A stretch of DNA of 64,000 bases from Gigaspora rosea (taxonomy: Eukaryota; Glomeromycota; Glomeromycetes; Diversisporales; Gigasporaceae), in the NCBI GenBank assembly GCA_003550325.1, contig QKWP01000845.1, forward strand, positions 95,163-159,162, read 5' to 3'. Shown here piece after piece: positions 1 through 11,939 of the stretch. The notes beneath the pieces are model-generated. The model did no database searches. It was not told the DNA's origin and saw only the letters and a list, made by a program, of their open reading frames with translations. Positions within the stretch are counted from its first letter, which is position 1. Each line of letters starts with the position of its first letter. The position numbers and the translations under genes were made by a program.

Positions 1-310
1 TTACTTATAGTTCTTATTCTAGTTTTATTAATTGTTAATGTACTTGGTTTTTCAAAGTATACAGGAGTCATATCTTATTTCTAATAAGTGCTTTAGACAA
101 TCATACTAAATTCTGTGGTATAAAATAAAGCTCAAAATTGCTTGTAAAGTTTTTTTTTAAATTCTTAAATAGCTTCTGGGCCATAATAGTACTATATTTG
201 TGCATAATAGTGGGCTGGGCGCTATTTCGCGTAATGGCCTGATTTAAGCTTAATTTAGGCTAAAATTCAAAATTACACCCCTGTACATTATTACATGCTA
301 ATACGTAGAG
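1..310. repeat. AT-rich DNA with a degenerate TIR-MITE remnant (about 200-295)
   Basis: No gene seen. Bases about 200-295 resemble the inner part of the 120-bp MITE at 1571-1692: both carry a 'taagcttaatt' core followed by 'acacccctgt'. It is probably a decayed copy of that family. The rest is unremarkable AT-rich sequence. Confidence 0.4.
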
Positions 311-546
311 CAATAATTATTGTGGCAGCTTATGCTGAGATTGGCTTATGCTAAGAATTTAAGTTATTTTATTATAAAATTATAAAATTTTAGAGGGCTT
401 TTTTAGGGTGCTTTTTTTATAGTTTAGCTAGGGTTTAGAGTTAGGTTTATTAATAAAAAGTATATGTAGATTTTAGTAGGTATAATAGACTTAAATAGAG
501 ACTCTGGATCTTAGTATAAACTAATCTCAGCATAAGCCACCCCAAT
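311..546. mobile_element. MITE family A, copy 1
   Basis: About 235 bp bounded by inverted copies of 'cttatgctgagatt' (322-335 and, reversed, near 521-537). It has no ORF. The interior aligns with 19843-20057 (shared 'aggtttattaat' and 'tagatttaaat'-like blocks), which has equivalent ends reading 'ctgaagctgagat'. I could not settle a target-site duplication, so no superfamily is assigned. Confidence 0.6.
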
Positions 547-673
547 GATTAAAATGATATTGTCACATAAACCCCAGCCAGCTATTTTTGCTTTACATAC
601 ATTTGCTAACTGATAGAAATATTGAAAGGCATTGTACTTGGGCCAAATTTTTGGCTTTGTTTTATACTATAAA

Positions 674-1100
674 CCAGTGTTGTTATAGGATGGCTTTGAA
701 CAATAATTTGGACAATTTTGAACAATTTTGAACAATTAAATAAAGTAAAATTACATAATATTTTATTAAGATAGCCTATTTTAATTTTAATTGGAATATG
801 TTTAGCATTTAAAAAATTTATAATTACAGTATATATTTTTTAGACAAACTTATTAATAATTGTGGCAGGTTATAATAAAATCCAGATTAAAATAAAATTA
901 TAGTAGTCAAACCTCAGAAAAATAAAATTTTTTGGGAAGTAGAGTTTATATTAAACAAATATAACTGGGTTTTAGAAGATTAGAAGGTTAATTAGAAAAT
1001 GTAGATTTCATTTTAAATTATAATCTGTGACAATAATTAATGCCTGGACAAACTTTGAACACTTTTGGACATTTGGACATTTTGGACATTGACAAGCTCA
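674..1100. mobile_element. hAT-like non-autonomous remnant with TTTGGACA repeats
   Basis: Begins with 'cagtgttgttataggatgg', a hAT-style end, and carries repeated 'ttggacattt / ttgaacaatttt' words near both ends. A related block with the opposite end lies at 48783-49015 ('agtgttggacacgtcc', 'tgacagcacta'). Neither copy has two clear ends or a target duplication. No ORF was found. Confidence 0.35.
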
Positions 1101-1570
1101 AAAAAAACTGTAAATAGCCAAAATGCACAAAACTGTTATAAACCAAGTAACAACCTTTGTTGATTGTACATACCTTATACTCCAAACCACTAATTCTTTT
1201 TAAAGTTCAGGAAGCTTAGGCTAAATTTTTACACTAAAATGTTTAGCATATAGTAAAGCAGCTTGTAACTACTCATATTGTTGCCAATCTTTTATTTGGT
1301 TGAGATATACTTCAAATTTAGTTACTGTATTCAAACTGAAGCATTCTGATTTTTTCTAAATATGTAAATACTGCTAACTTTTTGCAAGCATTCCAGTGTA
1401 TATTTTTTGGGTTGATGTGGTGCATTTCTGGTTATATATGTTGTATTATCTGTAATAAAAAATTATTTAAATTTATTAAAATATTCTTTGATTAATAAAA
1501 AAAAATTACTTATAATGCCCAAAATACTTCTAAAGATCTTGCTTGTATAAAAATGACAGATCTTGCTTGT
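1101..1570. other. AT-rich intergenic sequence
   Basis: No ORF, RNA gene or clear repeat structure was seen here. Confidence 0.5.
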
Positions 1571-1692
1571 ATACCGTATTTATCTGAAATAACGCAAAGG
1601 GGTGAAATTATAAATTTTGGCCTAAATTAAGCTTAATTCAGGCCAAACCTCAAAATAACACCCCTGTGCGTTATTTTAGATAAATATAGTTA
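1571..1692. mobile_element. Short MITE, family B (GTATTTAYYTGAAATAA ends)
   Basis: A 120-bp hairpin element. The left end 'ccgtatttatctgaaataac' is matched in inverse by 'gttattttagataaatata' at the right. The interior holds the palindrome 'taagcttaatt'. Related elements are at 40157-40411 and, more decayed, near 200-295 and 25070-25200. Confidence 0.6.
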
Positions 1693-3019
1693 AAGTGACA
1701 GATCATATAAAAAAAAAAGAAAAGAAAAATTTGAGCCATTATGAGCACAAAAAAACATTTGAATTCTAATGATCGATTTGAAAAAAATTTTTTAATATAT
1801 ATTTCCACATGATTGGCTAATTTTTATTAGTTAATCAAGCGTCCATACAACAGACCCCTAATAGTAGACTCTCTTTTGTATGCCAGGCACCTAATAGTAG
1901 TCACTCTTCCATATAATTTTTGGGCAGGTTTAAAGTAACAGACCCTGTACGGTTTATATAGCATTTTGAAACAGATATAATATAACACAATTAGGAATAT
2001 TCAAAACAAACATTCGCTTGTCAAAAATTGCTTGTTTGTCTAAAAGTTGTATAAAAAACCATTTTTAGTGCTCTAACTAAAAGATTTCCTCGAGCGATTT
2101 TACTACAAAGACTCTAATTTTTAATCCTTATATAGACTATAAGTCTAACTTAAATGAATTTTAAACTTTTTTTAATTATCATGTATCTTAACTTTTTGGT
2201 GGCAATACTGGAGAAGATTACTATCATTTCTGTAGCATGCCCATAAGCATGCCCTATAGGCATGCTATGAAGGGCATGCCTGTGCTCTCATGCCCTGAAC
2301 CCTATTTTAAGCAACTTCCAAAAAGGCAAATAAGATTTTGATCATGAAACAAAAACCTAAGAGGAAATCCAGAAAAACAATCAGTTAAAACATAAAAGGA
2401 GCTAATAATAATAAGTGATTTTAGCCAATTAGCATTAAATCAATAAAAAAACAATAATCTGTGTCTTCAATTAAGCGAAAATTCACTTGATCAATTTTTT
2501 GATCCTTGACTATTTAAAATTTTATTTCTGATCAATTGATTTAGGTGCTTGAAAACACTTTAGTTATTTTTCAAACATGTTCCAATAAATAAGGAAAAAG
2601 CACAGGTTGTTATATAAAACCTGTACAATAAAGATAACTGATCAAATTAATTAAAATATAATAACTAATCTACAAATGTTGATTTAACTAATCAAATTCT
2701 TGCCTATTCAGATCACTAGCATATTTCGCTTAATTGAACAAGTCAGATTAAAGATTTTGTGTGTAGATATCAAAAATTACCAATTGTAAATAAAATTTAG
2801 AGCAATTATTTAATGATTGTAGTTTAATAATTAATATTTATCAATATATTAACTAATAATAAATAGTGTCATATAAAGCAGTAACGCATGAAGTTTAACT
2901 GAAACAAATCATGCTTTACTTATATTTTATCCCATCTATAAACCAATCAGTTTAAAGATTTTGTGTCTACATATCATAACTAAATTATATTCTAGTATTA
3001 TACATAATACACAATTCTA
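1693..3019. other. AT-rich intergenic sequence with a GCATGCCC-rich patch
   Basis: No gene seen. At about 2233-2296 the words 'gcatgccc' and 'ggcatgc' recur five or six times, a short minisatellite that is GC-rich for this window. The rest is AT-rich without clear structure. Confidence 0.45.
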
Positions 3020-3245
3020 AGTACATGCAAAGTTAATTTTTGTTTTGCATTATATGGATTCTGAAAAATTGGGTTAATCAGTCAGTTTTTTCTTTTTCTT
3101 TTTTTTTTAAATTACTGTAAATTATTAGAATAATAATATTCATATCTAAGGTTATACAAGATTAATTTTTCATTTTGTACAACAAAGAATGAAAAAATGG
3201 TTTGGCAGTCATATTTTTTCTGTTCATCCTATTATACAATAACTG
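3020..3245. repeat. Outlying units of the long minisatellite, left part
   Basis: Contains 'gttaatttttgttttgcatt', '..atctgaaaa' and 'cagtcagtttt' words identical in order to the 7140-10050 array. It is followed by the array's end unit ('ggcagtcatattttttctg'). The unit resumes at 4296 after a CACTA-type insertion. Confidence 0.6.
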
Positions 3246-4295
3246 TCCTATACAAAAAAGTAGTCCAAGTAGTGTTACAGTTTAGCACGGAGAAGTCTGT
3301 AATAGCACGTATACTGTGGCACATATATGCATGATACACAGAATAGCACATGTTTAAAATAATATGTATTAGCATGTTGTGCATGCTTAAATAGCACATG
3401 TAAGCTTTTATATGGAATAGTACATATTCAGAATGACACGTATAGGCTTGTTAGTTGGAATTAATTAGTAGTCCGCAGTTAAAGGGAACAAATTTCATAG
3501 TAAAAATCAGCAGGCATGTGACTATTACCTTATATAGTAAGTGGAACGTCATGTGCTTCAATTCATAAGAAAAAACTCTATAGTAAACAATTGAAAAATA
3601 CTCGTATCTTATGATCTATCAAACCGATTTTTGATGATTTTACTACCATTAGAATCACAAGAATTTGCTCTACAACTTTCAATTAAGCAATAAGAAAGAG
3701 TTACTTAATAAAAAAATTACTTTTATATGTAAGCAAGCCCCATTCGCATACTATAGAAATTTACTATTAAATTCCGCCATGATTTATTATAAAATGTCGA
3801 TCATTTTATACCCTTTATCTGCGATCTTCCACTTAAACATATTAAATGGCATATATATCTCATATGGCCAATAAAATCGCAGAATCAGATGTAATGTGAA
3901 AATTCAAATCAAGATCTCGTCTATAAAAAGCTCATTAATTCCAAACAAAAAATTCCTTGCAAAATTTTGCTATAAGCATATTTGTTATCACCCTTCACAG
4001 TTATATTATACTCTAACTAATCAAATTCACTTTTACTTATAACTTGTAAGAAATTTATGCACATGAACTTATGTATGCCTCGACTATGTCAAAACATGTA
4101 AATTTTGGCTTGGTAAAGTACAGCAAAACACAGTCCATTTATGGTCCAAAATGTCTAGGCATACAGTCCAATTTAGTCTATTTTAGACATGCCAATACGA
4201 AATTCATATGTGCAACCCTGGTTCTTTGGCCATTCTACAAATTACCATGCTTTTTTATAAAAACACATGCATATCCAGATAGATTTTTTTATAGG
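3246..4295. mobile_element. CACTA-type non-autonomous element, copy 1
   Basis: The left end 'tcctatacaaaaaagtag' and the inverted right end 'tttttttatagg' are diverged forms of the 'cactataagaaaaa' end seen at 30681. Subterminal blocks ('acagttt', 'agtgttacag', 'gcacat') are shared with that copy. A 3-bp CTG lies on each side (3243-3245, 4296-4298), as expected of CACTA elements. The flanking minisatellite unit reads continuously across the junction when compared with its uninterrupted relative near 10490-10520. The two short ORFs inside (3665, 4071) look non-functional. Confidence 0.55.
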
Positions 4296-4440
4296 CTGGG
4301 AAATTAAAGTCTTCTTCAGGTGGTACTGAATAAGAATACCGAAAAAATGAATGCCAAAAATCAAATAATTAGCACAATTTGGATTTAAAAAAAAGAAAAG
4401 TTTGAAAAATTGAAAATGGGCAGATAATAAAAACCAAAAG
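4296..4440. repeat. Outlying minisatellite end unit, right part
   Basis: Continues the unit broken at 3245: 'caggtggtactgaataagaa', a 'ccaaaaatcaaataatt' block and 'gcacaattt' match 10515-10590 and 10085-10140 in order. Confidence 0.55.
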
Positions 4441-4609
4441 TATTATCTTAAATATTTGAAGGGCAGATTTGCTCTAGAATTTTCTGATGATCACATGCAT
4501 TACAAATAACAGAGAAGACTGTTGGATACTTACTGGTCACGTAATTTTTTGTCTTATGAACATGTACCAAAATATTGATTTTTTTGATTTAAAAAATAAT
4601 ATGACAATG

Positions 4610-5160
4610 CTTTTTTACCAAGTTAATCTTTTAAGTTTCTAATAAACTTGTTTTTCTAGTCTTTTCAGTTCTAATAGTGATGAGATTATTAAAATCTGAT
4701 TAGTGGAACTGAAAATATACTATTTCAAAATTTGGGCAATGTTATAAAAATAATATAAAAACATATATAAACTTCATGAGGCTATATTTCTGGTTCTACT
4801 GAGTTGGTCTTAATAATCTTACTATCAATAAACCAAAAAAACCTAGAAAACAAGTTGTTTTAGGACTATAAGAAGGTTAACCTACTATAAAAGCTCAGTC
4901 AAATTACTTTATAATTTTAAAAAAGGAAAAAAAAGATAAACAAAATGACTTTTGAACTAAGTTACCTTCTTTTATTATTTTAAAAAACTTGTTCTCCGTC
5001 TTTCCAGTTCTATTAATGCTAAGATTATTAAAATCTGATCAGTTTAACTAAAGATATAACCTTCGAAACTTAAAAATTATATAAAAGCATCGAATAAAAT
5101 TATAAAGCTATATCTCTAGTTCTACTAAGTTGTTTTACAAGTTTATTAGAAAGATAAAGG
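4610..5160. repeat. Direct duplication of a palindromic unit
   Basis: Two copies (about 4620-4860 and 4945-5155) share 'agattattaaaatctgat', 'ctagttctact' and 'aaacttgtt' in the same order. Each copy is itself partly palindromic: the left part 'gattattaaaa' is answered by inverted 'cttaataatcttactatc'. The units look like two tandem TIR elements. Confidence 0.5.
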
Positions 5161-5284
5161 TAAACTCAGTACATAAACCTTGTCTTATTGTTTTTTAAAT
5201 CAAAAGAATTTTATTATTTTAGTACGTGTTTGTAAGACAAAAATTATATGACCATTATGTGTTCGTAGACTCTCTACCCAAATA

Positions 5285-5562
5285 TGGAGGTCGTCTAAAG
5301 CGGGGAAATTCACATAATTACAGTCAATCAAATTACAGAATTTTGATTATTGCCAGTGAAGCAAAACAAGAAACAAAAATAAAAAACCTAAAAAATACAA
5401 AAAACGGCAGTCTAAACCTACCTCAGAATGTTAAGAAAAAATATTGGGAAGTCAATTTTGTTTATATATAACTATCTAAAACCCAACCTAACTCTAGTAT
5501 AAGATGACCCTAACCCCAAAAAAATTATTAAGAAATATGAGTTGTCCCCACTTTAGATATCC
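5285..5562. mobile_element. MITE family C, copy 1
   Basis: Starts 'ggtcgtctaaagcgggg' and ends with the inverse 'ccccactttagatatcc'. The interior follows the 45006-45289 copy in order: a run of 'caaaacaagaaacaaa', then 'aaacctacct', then 'cccaacctaac'. An 81-codon ORF overlapping it is an artefact. No clean target duplication remains. Confidence 0.6.
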
Positions 5563-6579
5563 TTCAAGTATAGAAAATGGGCATACAAATATTGAATGAT
5601 TGTCACTGGCCAATCAAAATTGATAATTTTATAAAAAATTAAGCAACGAAACAAACAAAATAAAAGAAATTTAATTACAATTTATTTAAAATTCAAAATA
5701 AATTTCACTGACTATTATCACATTTAGAGAGCATATTTTTATTGATTAAGATTATATTAAACTAAATTCTATATTAAGTTATAACTATCGTTATTTAAAA
5801 ACTTTAATATTCACTATATTTGATTCTACAGTATATCTAATAAACTTGGAAGCTTTGTAGTACAGTACCATGTACTCTTATTCTATTGAAGAGACCTTTA
5901 AATATTCAAAATTTTGATCTACACATTATATTACATATTGTACCTACATAAATCTATTACAACATTCTAAAAACTCTTATAACAAAAACAAAAACAAACT
6001 ATTTTTTAACCAAAATTCTATATAACATATAATAAAATCTTACAATCTAAACTTTACACTTCTCTAAATTGGCATTTTAAGCTTTTTGCCCTTTTTTGTG
6101 CAGCAGGCAAGATTTGACAACATTGTAGTGGTTAATTACTTATAACTTCTGCATATAACAGATAAAAGTATAAATATAAAGGTCAAGGGATTCAGAGGGA
6201 TTAAATGATATTCTTATAATATGGTACGAAAACTTCAAGTTTTACTTAATACACTTTGTGGGTTCACAAAAAAGGTAATCTACTCAAGCTTTCGAAAAAG
6301 TATTGTAAAAAATGTATGAAAAAATTTTAAATCAATTGTGTAATAATCTATAAATTGGGGCATTCAGAACGGTCCTCTGTTATTACAAATACATAAAAGT
6401 ATTTAGGGTAAAGTGTAATTTTAAAATTTTTTTGTTAAAAACTACAATAAAGAAATCAGATTTTAATGCTGCACGCTGATTGGTCTTTTATTCGTAATTT
6501 GATTGGATGTGCACTTATATCATTTTGTTGTAAACTGTCTACATAAAATAAATTCGACTATAATGTATAGAAAAAACAA
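5563..6579. other. AT-rich intergenic sequence
   Basis: No ORF of note, RNA gene or repeat was recognised. Confidence 0.5.
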
Positions 6580-7125
6580 TGGGCTAAGCTTACGTTTAAA
6601 TATTATTATTTGGTCAACTTCAGAAAATGTAACCATTGTGTAGGAAACTTATTTTTACATGCAGTTAATAATGACGATAGAGTAAACTTACCAATTTTAT
6701 CTATCTATATATAATTATTATTTAATTGGGAGTTGTTTTTATTGGCCATATCCAAAAACATAATCAAAATGTAGAAAAATTTTTAGTCACTTATGACGAT
6801 TTCTATTTAAAACTATAATTATTGTAATTAATTTATAGTTTGATTTTTAATTTAATTTACTAAAAACTTATTAGGCCTCAGCTTACATTTAAATATTATT
6901 ATTTGGTCAACTTCAGAAAATGTGACCATTGTGTGAGAAAACTTATTTTTACATATGGTTAATAATGACGACAGAGTTAAACTTACCAATTTTATCTATC
7001 TACATATAATTATTATTTAATAGAGTTGTTTTTATTAGTTGCATCCAAAAACATGATCAAATTGTGAGAAAATTTTTAGTCACTTATAACGATTCCTATT
7101 TAAAACTATAATAATTGATGATTAT
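6580..7125. repeat. Tandem duplication, unit about 250 bp
   Basis: 6580-6830 and 6874-7125 share long blocks in the same order, including 'attattatttggtcaacttc' and 'aatttttagtcacttat'. The period is about 294 bp. The two copies differ by scattered substitutions and small indels, so the duplication is not recent. Confidence 0.75.
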
Positions 7126-7139
7126 AATAATTTTATAAA

Positions 7140-8403
7140 GAACAAATTATTAGAGTGGGTATAGAGTTCATTTTTGCAATGCAAAGTTGATTTTTCATTT
7201 TTACATTGCATAGAATCTGTCAGTAGGTTAGTATTTTTTTTTAATTTAATTTAATGTAATTTTATTAGGCCTCACAAAGTTAATTTTTTGTTTGCATTAA
7301 TAGGATTTGAAAACTTCGATCAGTTGGTCTGCTTTTTTTTTTAATTTACTATAGTATTCATATCTAATATTAGGCTACACAAAGTTGATTTTTCATTTTG
7401 TATTACATGGGATCTGAAAACTTTGGGCAGTCCTTTTTTTTTTATTTGTTTATTTATTTTACTGTAAATAATATTAAGCCTCACGAAATTAATTTTATTT
7501 GCATTACATGAGATCTGAAAACTTCGGTCAGTTGGTCCTTATTAGGCCTCACAAAGTTAATTTTTCGTTTGCATTACATGAAATCTGAAAACTTCAGTCA
7601 GTTGGTCTTTTTTTTAATTTACTGTAGTATTCACATCTAATATTAGGCTACACGAAGTTGATTTTTTATTTTGCATTACATAAGATCTAAAAACTTTGGT
7701 TAGTCAGTCAGTTCTTTTTTTTTTATTTGTTTATTTATTTTATTGTAAATAATATTAAGCCTCATGAAGTCAATTTTTCATTTGCATTACATGAGATCTG
7801 AAAACTTCGGTCAGTTGGTAATTGATTTTTCATTTTGGTCAGTCAGTTTTTTTTTTATTTTACTGTAAACTAATATTAAGCTTAGGCCTCATAAAATTAA
7901 TTTTTCATTTGCATCACATGGGAGCTGAAAGCTTTAGTTAGTTGATCCAGTTTTTTTTTAATTTTAGACTACAACTAAATTGATTTTTTGTTTTGTATTA
8001 CATGAAATCAATCAGTTAGTCTTTTTTGGTTTTTATTTTACTGTAAACTAATATTAGGATTAGGCTTCACGAAGTTAATTTTTTATTTGCATTACATAGA
8101 ATCTGAAAACTTTGGTCAGTTGGTCTATCTTTTTTATTTTTATTTTTTTTATGAAATTGATTTTTTGTTTTGCATTACATGGAATCGGTTAGTTAGTCAG
8201 TCTTTTTTTTTATTTTACTATAAACTAATATTAGACTTAGGCCTCACGATGTTAATTTTTGTTTGTATTACAAGGGATCTGAAAACCTCAGTTAGTTGAA
8301 TTGGTCTGTTTTTTTCAATTTACTGTAATATTCAAATCTAATTTTAAATTACAATAAAATTGATTTTTCATTTTGCATTACATGGCATCGGTCAGTCAGT
8401 CAC

Positions 8404-8438
<35 letters not shown>

Positions 8439-10050
8439 NTTTTTTTTATTTATTTTTTATTTTACTATAAACTAATATTGGGCTTAGGCCTCATGAAGTT
8501 AATTTTCCATTTGCATTTCATGGATCTGAAAACTTCAATCAGTTGGTTGTTTTTTTTTTTTTACTATAGTGTTCACATCTAATATTAGGCTGCATGAAGT
8601 TGATTTTTTGTTTTGCATTACATGGGATCTGAAAACTTTGGTCAGTCAGTCAGTCCTTTTTTTATTTATTTATTTATTTTACTGTAAACTAGAGTGAGGG
8701 GGTAAAATAAAATGAACATATGAAAAACATATAATAAATGAACAAAGGTGGGCAATTTTGTTGGTTTATATATATCAGGTGACTGACGAGAGTCATCCAG
8801 TGTTTTGATTAGCTGTTCGTTTTCAGGATGAGTTGGAAAGAAACTTTAGCTGAAGAGAGGAGGGTGATGTTAACCGAAAATTAACTTCAAACCCCAAAAT
8901 TAATAGAGATCTAATATTAGGTCTCACAAAATTGATTTTTCATTACAGGGGATCTGAAAACTTCAGTCACTCAGTTAGATTTTTCAATTTTTTTAAATTT
9001 ACTATAAAGTTGGTTTCTCGCATTGCATTACATGGAATTTGAAAACTTTAGTTGGTCAGGTTTTTTTTTAATTTACTGTAATGTTCACATCTAATATTAA
9101 GCCATATGAAGTTGATTTTTCATTTTGCGTTATATAGAACCTGAAAACTTCAGTTAGTCAGCCAGATTTTTTTTAATTTACCGTAAAATTAATAGAATTA
9201 TGTTCGCATCTAAAATTAGACCATGCGAAGTTGATTTTTTGTTTGCGTTAAATTAATTTGAAAACATTAGTCAGTTAATCATTTTTTTAAATACCCTATA
9301 AATTTAATAGAATAATGTTTGCATCTAAATTAGGCTATGAAATTTATTTTTTTCGGTTTGCATAACATGGGCTTTGAAAACTTGGATCAAATATTCGTAT
9401 TTTTTTAATTTTTTTTGCTTAAAAGTAAAAATCACAATAACTTCGATACTAATATAACATTAACACTATATGTACCACATTGAGAAATATGTTCATATCT
9501 AATACTAGGCTACACAAAGTTGATTTTTCATTTTGCATTACATGAATTTGAAAACTTCAGTTAGTCAATCAGTTTTTTTTGTTTTTTTTAAATATACTGT
9601 AAATTAATAGAATAGTTTTTGCATCTAAATTAGAATATGAAAAAGTTGTTTTTCATTTTGTATTACATGGACTTTAAAAACTTGGATAATTTTTTTTCGC
9701 TTAATAAAAGTAAAAATCGTGATAACAACTACTTATGCACCGCATTGGGAAATAAGATGCTACAGAATTCTATACAAAATTTAAAAAATAACAAATAAGA
9801 TGGGTAGCGCAAAGTACCACCATCAGACTAGTTTTTTATATAATATAATGTAAATTAAATTAATGTAAATTAGGCCACGCAAGGATGATTTTTCATTTTG
9901 CATACATGGATTTCAAAATTTGGGACAGACGGATGGATTTTTCTTAATTTACTGCAAATAGAATAATGTTTATATTTAAGGCTATACGAGATTAATTTTC
10001 ATTTTGCCAACAAGGAATCAAAAAATTGGGCTGGTAGTCATATTTTTTTG
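7140..10050. repeat. Long degenerate minisatellite array
   Basis: About 2.9 kb of tandem units of roughly 100-200 bp. A typical unit runs 'aagttgatttttcattttgc', 'attacatgggatctgaaaac', 'ttcggtcagtcagt', a T-run, 'aatttactgta', then 'atctaatattaggc'. Copies differ at many positions and in T-run length; one T-run holds an undetermined base at 8439. A unique insert of about 220 bp occurs near 8690-8915. Short ORFs here (8087, 8373) are by-products of the repeat. Confidence 0.85.
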
Positions 10051-10653
10051 TCAGTTCTATCGAAAAATTACGGAAAATTAAGATTTCTATTGGGTGATAC
10101 CAGATGAAAATAGTAGGAAAAGTCAAAAATGGCACAATTGGGAACTAAAAAAAAAAGAAAAAAAATTAAAAAAATTGAAAAAATTAAATATGTGATGGTA
10201 GGTAATGTAAAAAAAAAATAAACTTTGCGTGGCCTTAGGTATAAAGATCCCAATTTTAGACCTTATAAGGATTTTAGGGTCCTAAACATTTTTACTTAGA
10301 GCACTCGATTCTGCTTACTTAGTACGTTTTTGAAATATCAGAAATGGTAAATGACTTTAAATCATCCAAATGACTCAAATAACAAATGATCAGTCATTAG
10401 TCATTTAAGGTTAACAAGATTAATATTTCATTTTACATAGAAAGGAATCAAAAAATTGGGCATGCAGTTATATTTTTCCTGTTAGTCCTATCGTAAAATT
10501 ATGGAAAATTAAGATCACCATCAGGTAACACTAGATAAAAATAATAGGAAAAATTAGTTGTCAAAAATCGAACAATCGGCACAATTGGGAACTAAAAAAA
10601 AAAAAAAATTTGAAAAAATTAAAAAAAATTGAATATGTAAAGGTGGGTAATGT
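10051..10653. repeat. Array end units and a duplicated segment
   Basis: The last units carry a different 3' module ('gtcagttctatcg', 'ggcacaattgggaac') seen twice (about 10020-10150 and 10470-10590). The stretch 10195-10400 is a near copy of 11820-11990, including 'ggtaatgt', 'ggccttaggt' and 'ttactta..ggtacgtttttga'. It thus keeps an empty version of the site used by the hAT element at 10654. Bases 10339-10405 are a left-end fragment of the 11940 hAT element. Confidence 0.65.
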
Positions 10654-11819
10654 TAGTGTTTTGACCCGGGTGGGTGTCACCTGTATCACCCGTGGGTGGG
10701 TGGTTGACCAGGGTCAAGTTGTAACAGCCCGGGTGAAAACAGGTGGGTCAACCTACGGGTTACCCACGATCAGAGACCTGATACAAATTAATGCAAATTT
10801 ATATTGCCTACTGGTATAGAATAGTATGCAGAATTAAGATTCTGAAAATTTCTATAATGCCGTAATGCCTAATGCCTTAATGCCACAATACCGCAATTCC
10901 ATAATGCCATAATGCCATAATGTCGCAATATCACAATATCTGATATTGTAATAATGCGATACCGTAACTATAGTATAATATTATAATATTATAATTAAGT
11001 AATTAAGTCAGTTCAAACCGGAAACTGATGAATATTTTATTATTTGCCATACAATCCATTTCATTTACTTAATTAATCGGTAATATAAAGGTTATTTAAA
11101 GTGTATTCTGCAGCAGAATACAATAGTTATAACAAATTTTAAACACGTAAGTATGTATGCATATATAAGTCTTAAATGCTATTAACAATTATGTCATTTC
11201 CGATCAAATAGCTCGCTAAAATGTTCTCAAACAATGACTTATAGACTGGTCTAATTGGCCAAAGAAAAAATAAATCATGACGTTTAAGTCAAAATAAAAC
11301 CTAGACCTAAAAGCCCCTTTATTTATAGTCATTACATGTACAAAATCAATGAAGTCGACAGAATCAAATTCGAAATATATTTAATAGTATATTATTTAAA
11401 AGAAACCATAATGAAGTACAGAATTTTAATAAACAGTATTATAGCAGATAGTATTTTTGCATTACGGTATTACGGTATTATGGCATTACGGCTTTATTGT
11501 ATTACGGCATTACGGCATTACGGCTTTACGGCTCACAGTAATTACTGCAAAAAATACGGCCATGCCATAACCATATTAATTTATAAAATTAATTCTACTA
11601 CTAACTATAGGTTACACTCATCCGGGCCAAATCACTAGTCATATTAACCACCTGAGATTTTTTAATTGACCCTGGTGACCTGACAGGTCACCTGTCAGGT
11701 TACCTGTCGGGTAACCCAAGTGGTACCTTTTTTTGAACTGACCCGTTTCCACCTGGGTGGCTCATTGTCCACCCGTCGGGTGACCCGGGTAAAGATTTTT
11801 TAGACAGGTCAATTCACTA
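10654..11819. mobile_element. hAT-type non-autonomous element 1 (1,166 bp)
   Basis: Ends TAGTG...CACTA. Flanks are GGTAATGT (10646-10653) and GGTAATGC (11820-11827), an 8-bp target duplication with one mismatch. The paralogous segment near 10198 shows the unoccupied site as GGTAATGT. Subterminal regions are GC-rich with repeated 'acccgggtgg', 'gggtgacc' and 'gggtcaac' words in both orientations, typical of hAT transposase-binding regions. There is no transposase ORF. A related GC-rich fragment lies at 29876-29925. Confidence 0.8.
10850..11545. repeat. Nested inverted TAATGCC / GGCATTA arrays
   Basis: Inside hAT element 1, a left array of 'taatgcc' words (about 10855-10970) faces a right array of 'ggcattacgg' words (about 11449-11537). 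The two arrays are reverse complements. This may be a nested TIR element whose ends are themselves short tandem repeats, or an internal palindromic array of the hAT element. Confidence 0.55.
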
Positions 11820-11939
11820 GGTAATGCAAAAAGAAAAATCAATTTTGCATGGCCTTAGGTTAAATAAGACCCCGATCTTATTTTTGTAAGGTTTTCAAGG
11901 TCTGAACATTTTTGCTTACTTGGTACGTTTTTGAGATAT

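Noticed and set aside
5226..5471. 81-codon ORF
   Set aside because: It lies within MITE family C and is not conserved in the second copy at 45006-45289.
8087..8582. Two ORFs of about 70 codons
   Set aside because: They come from the T-rich minisatellite, and one runs through an undetermined base.
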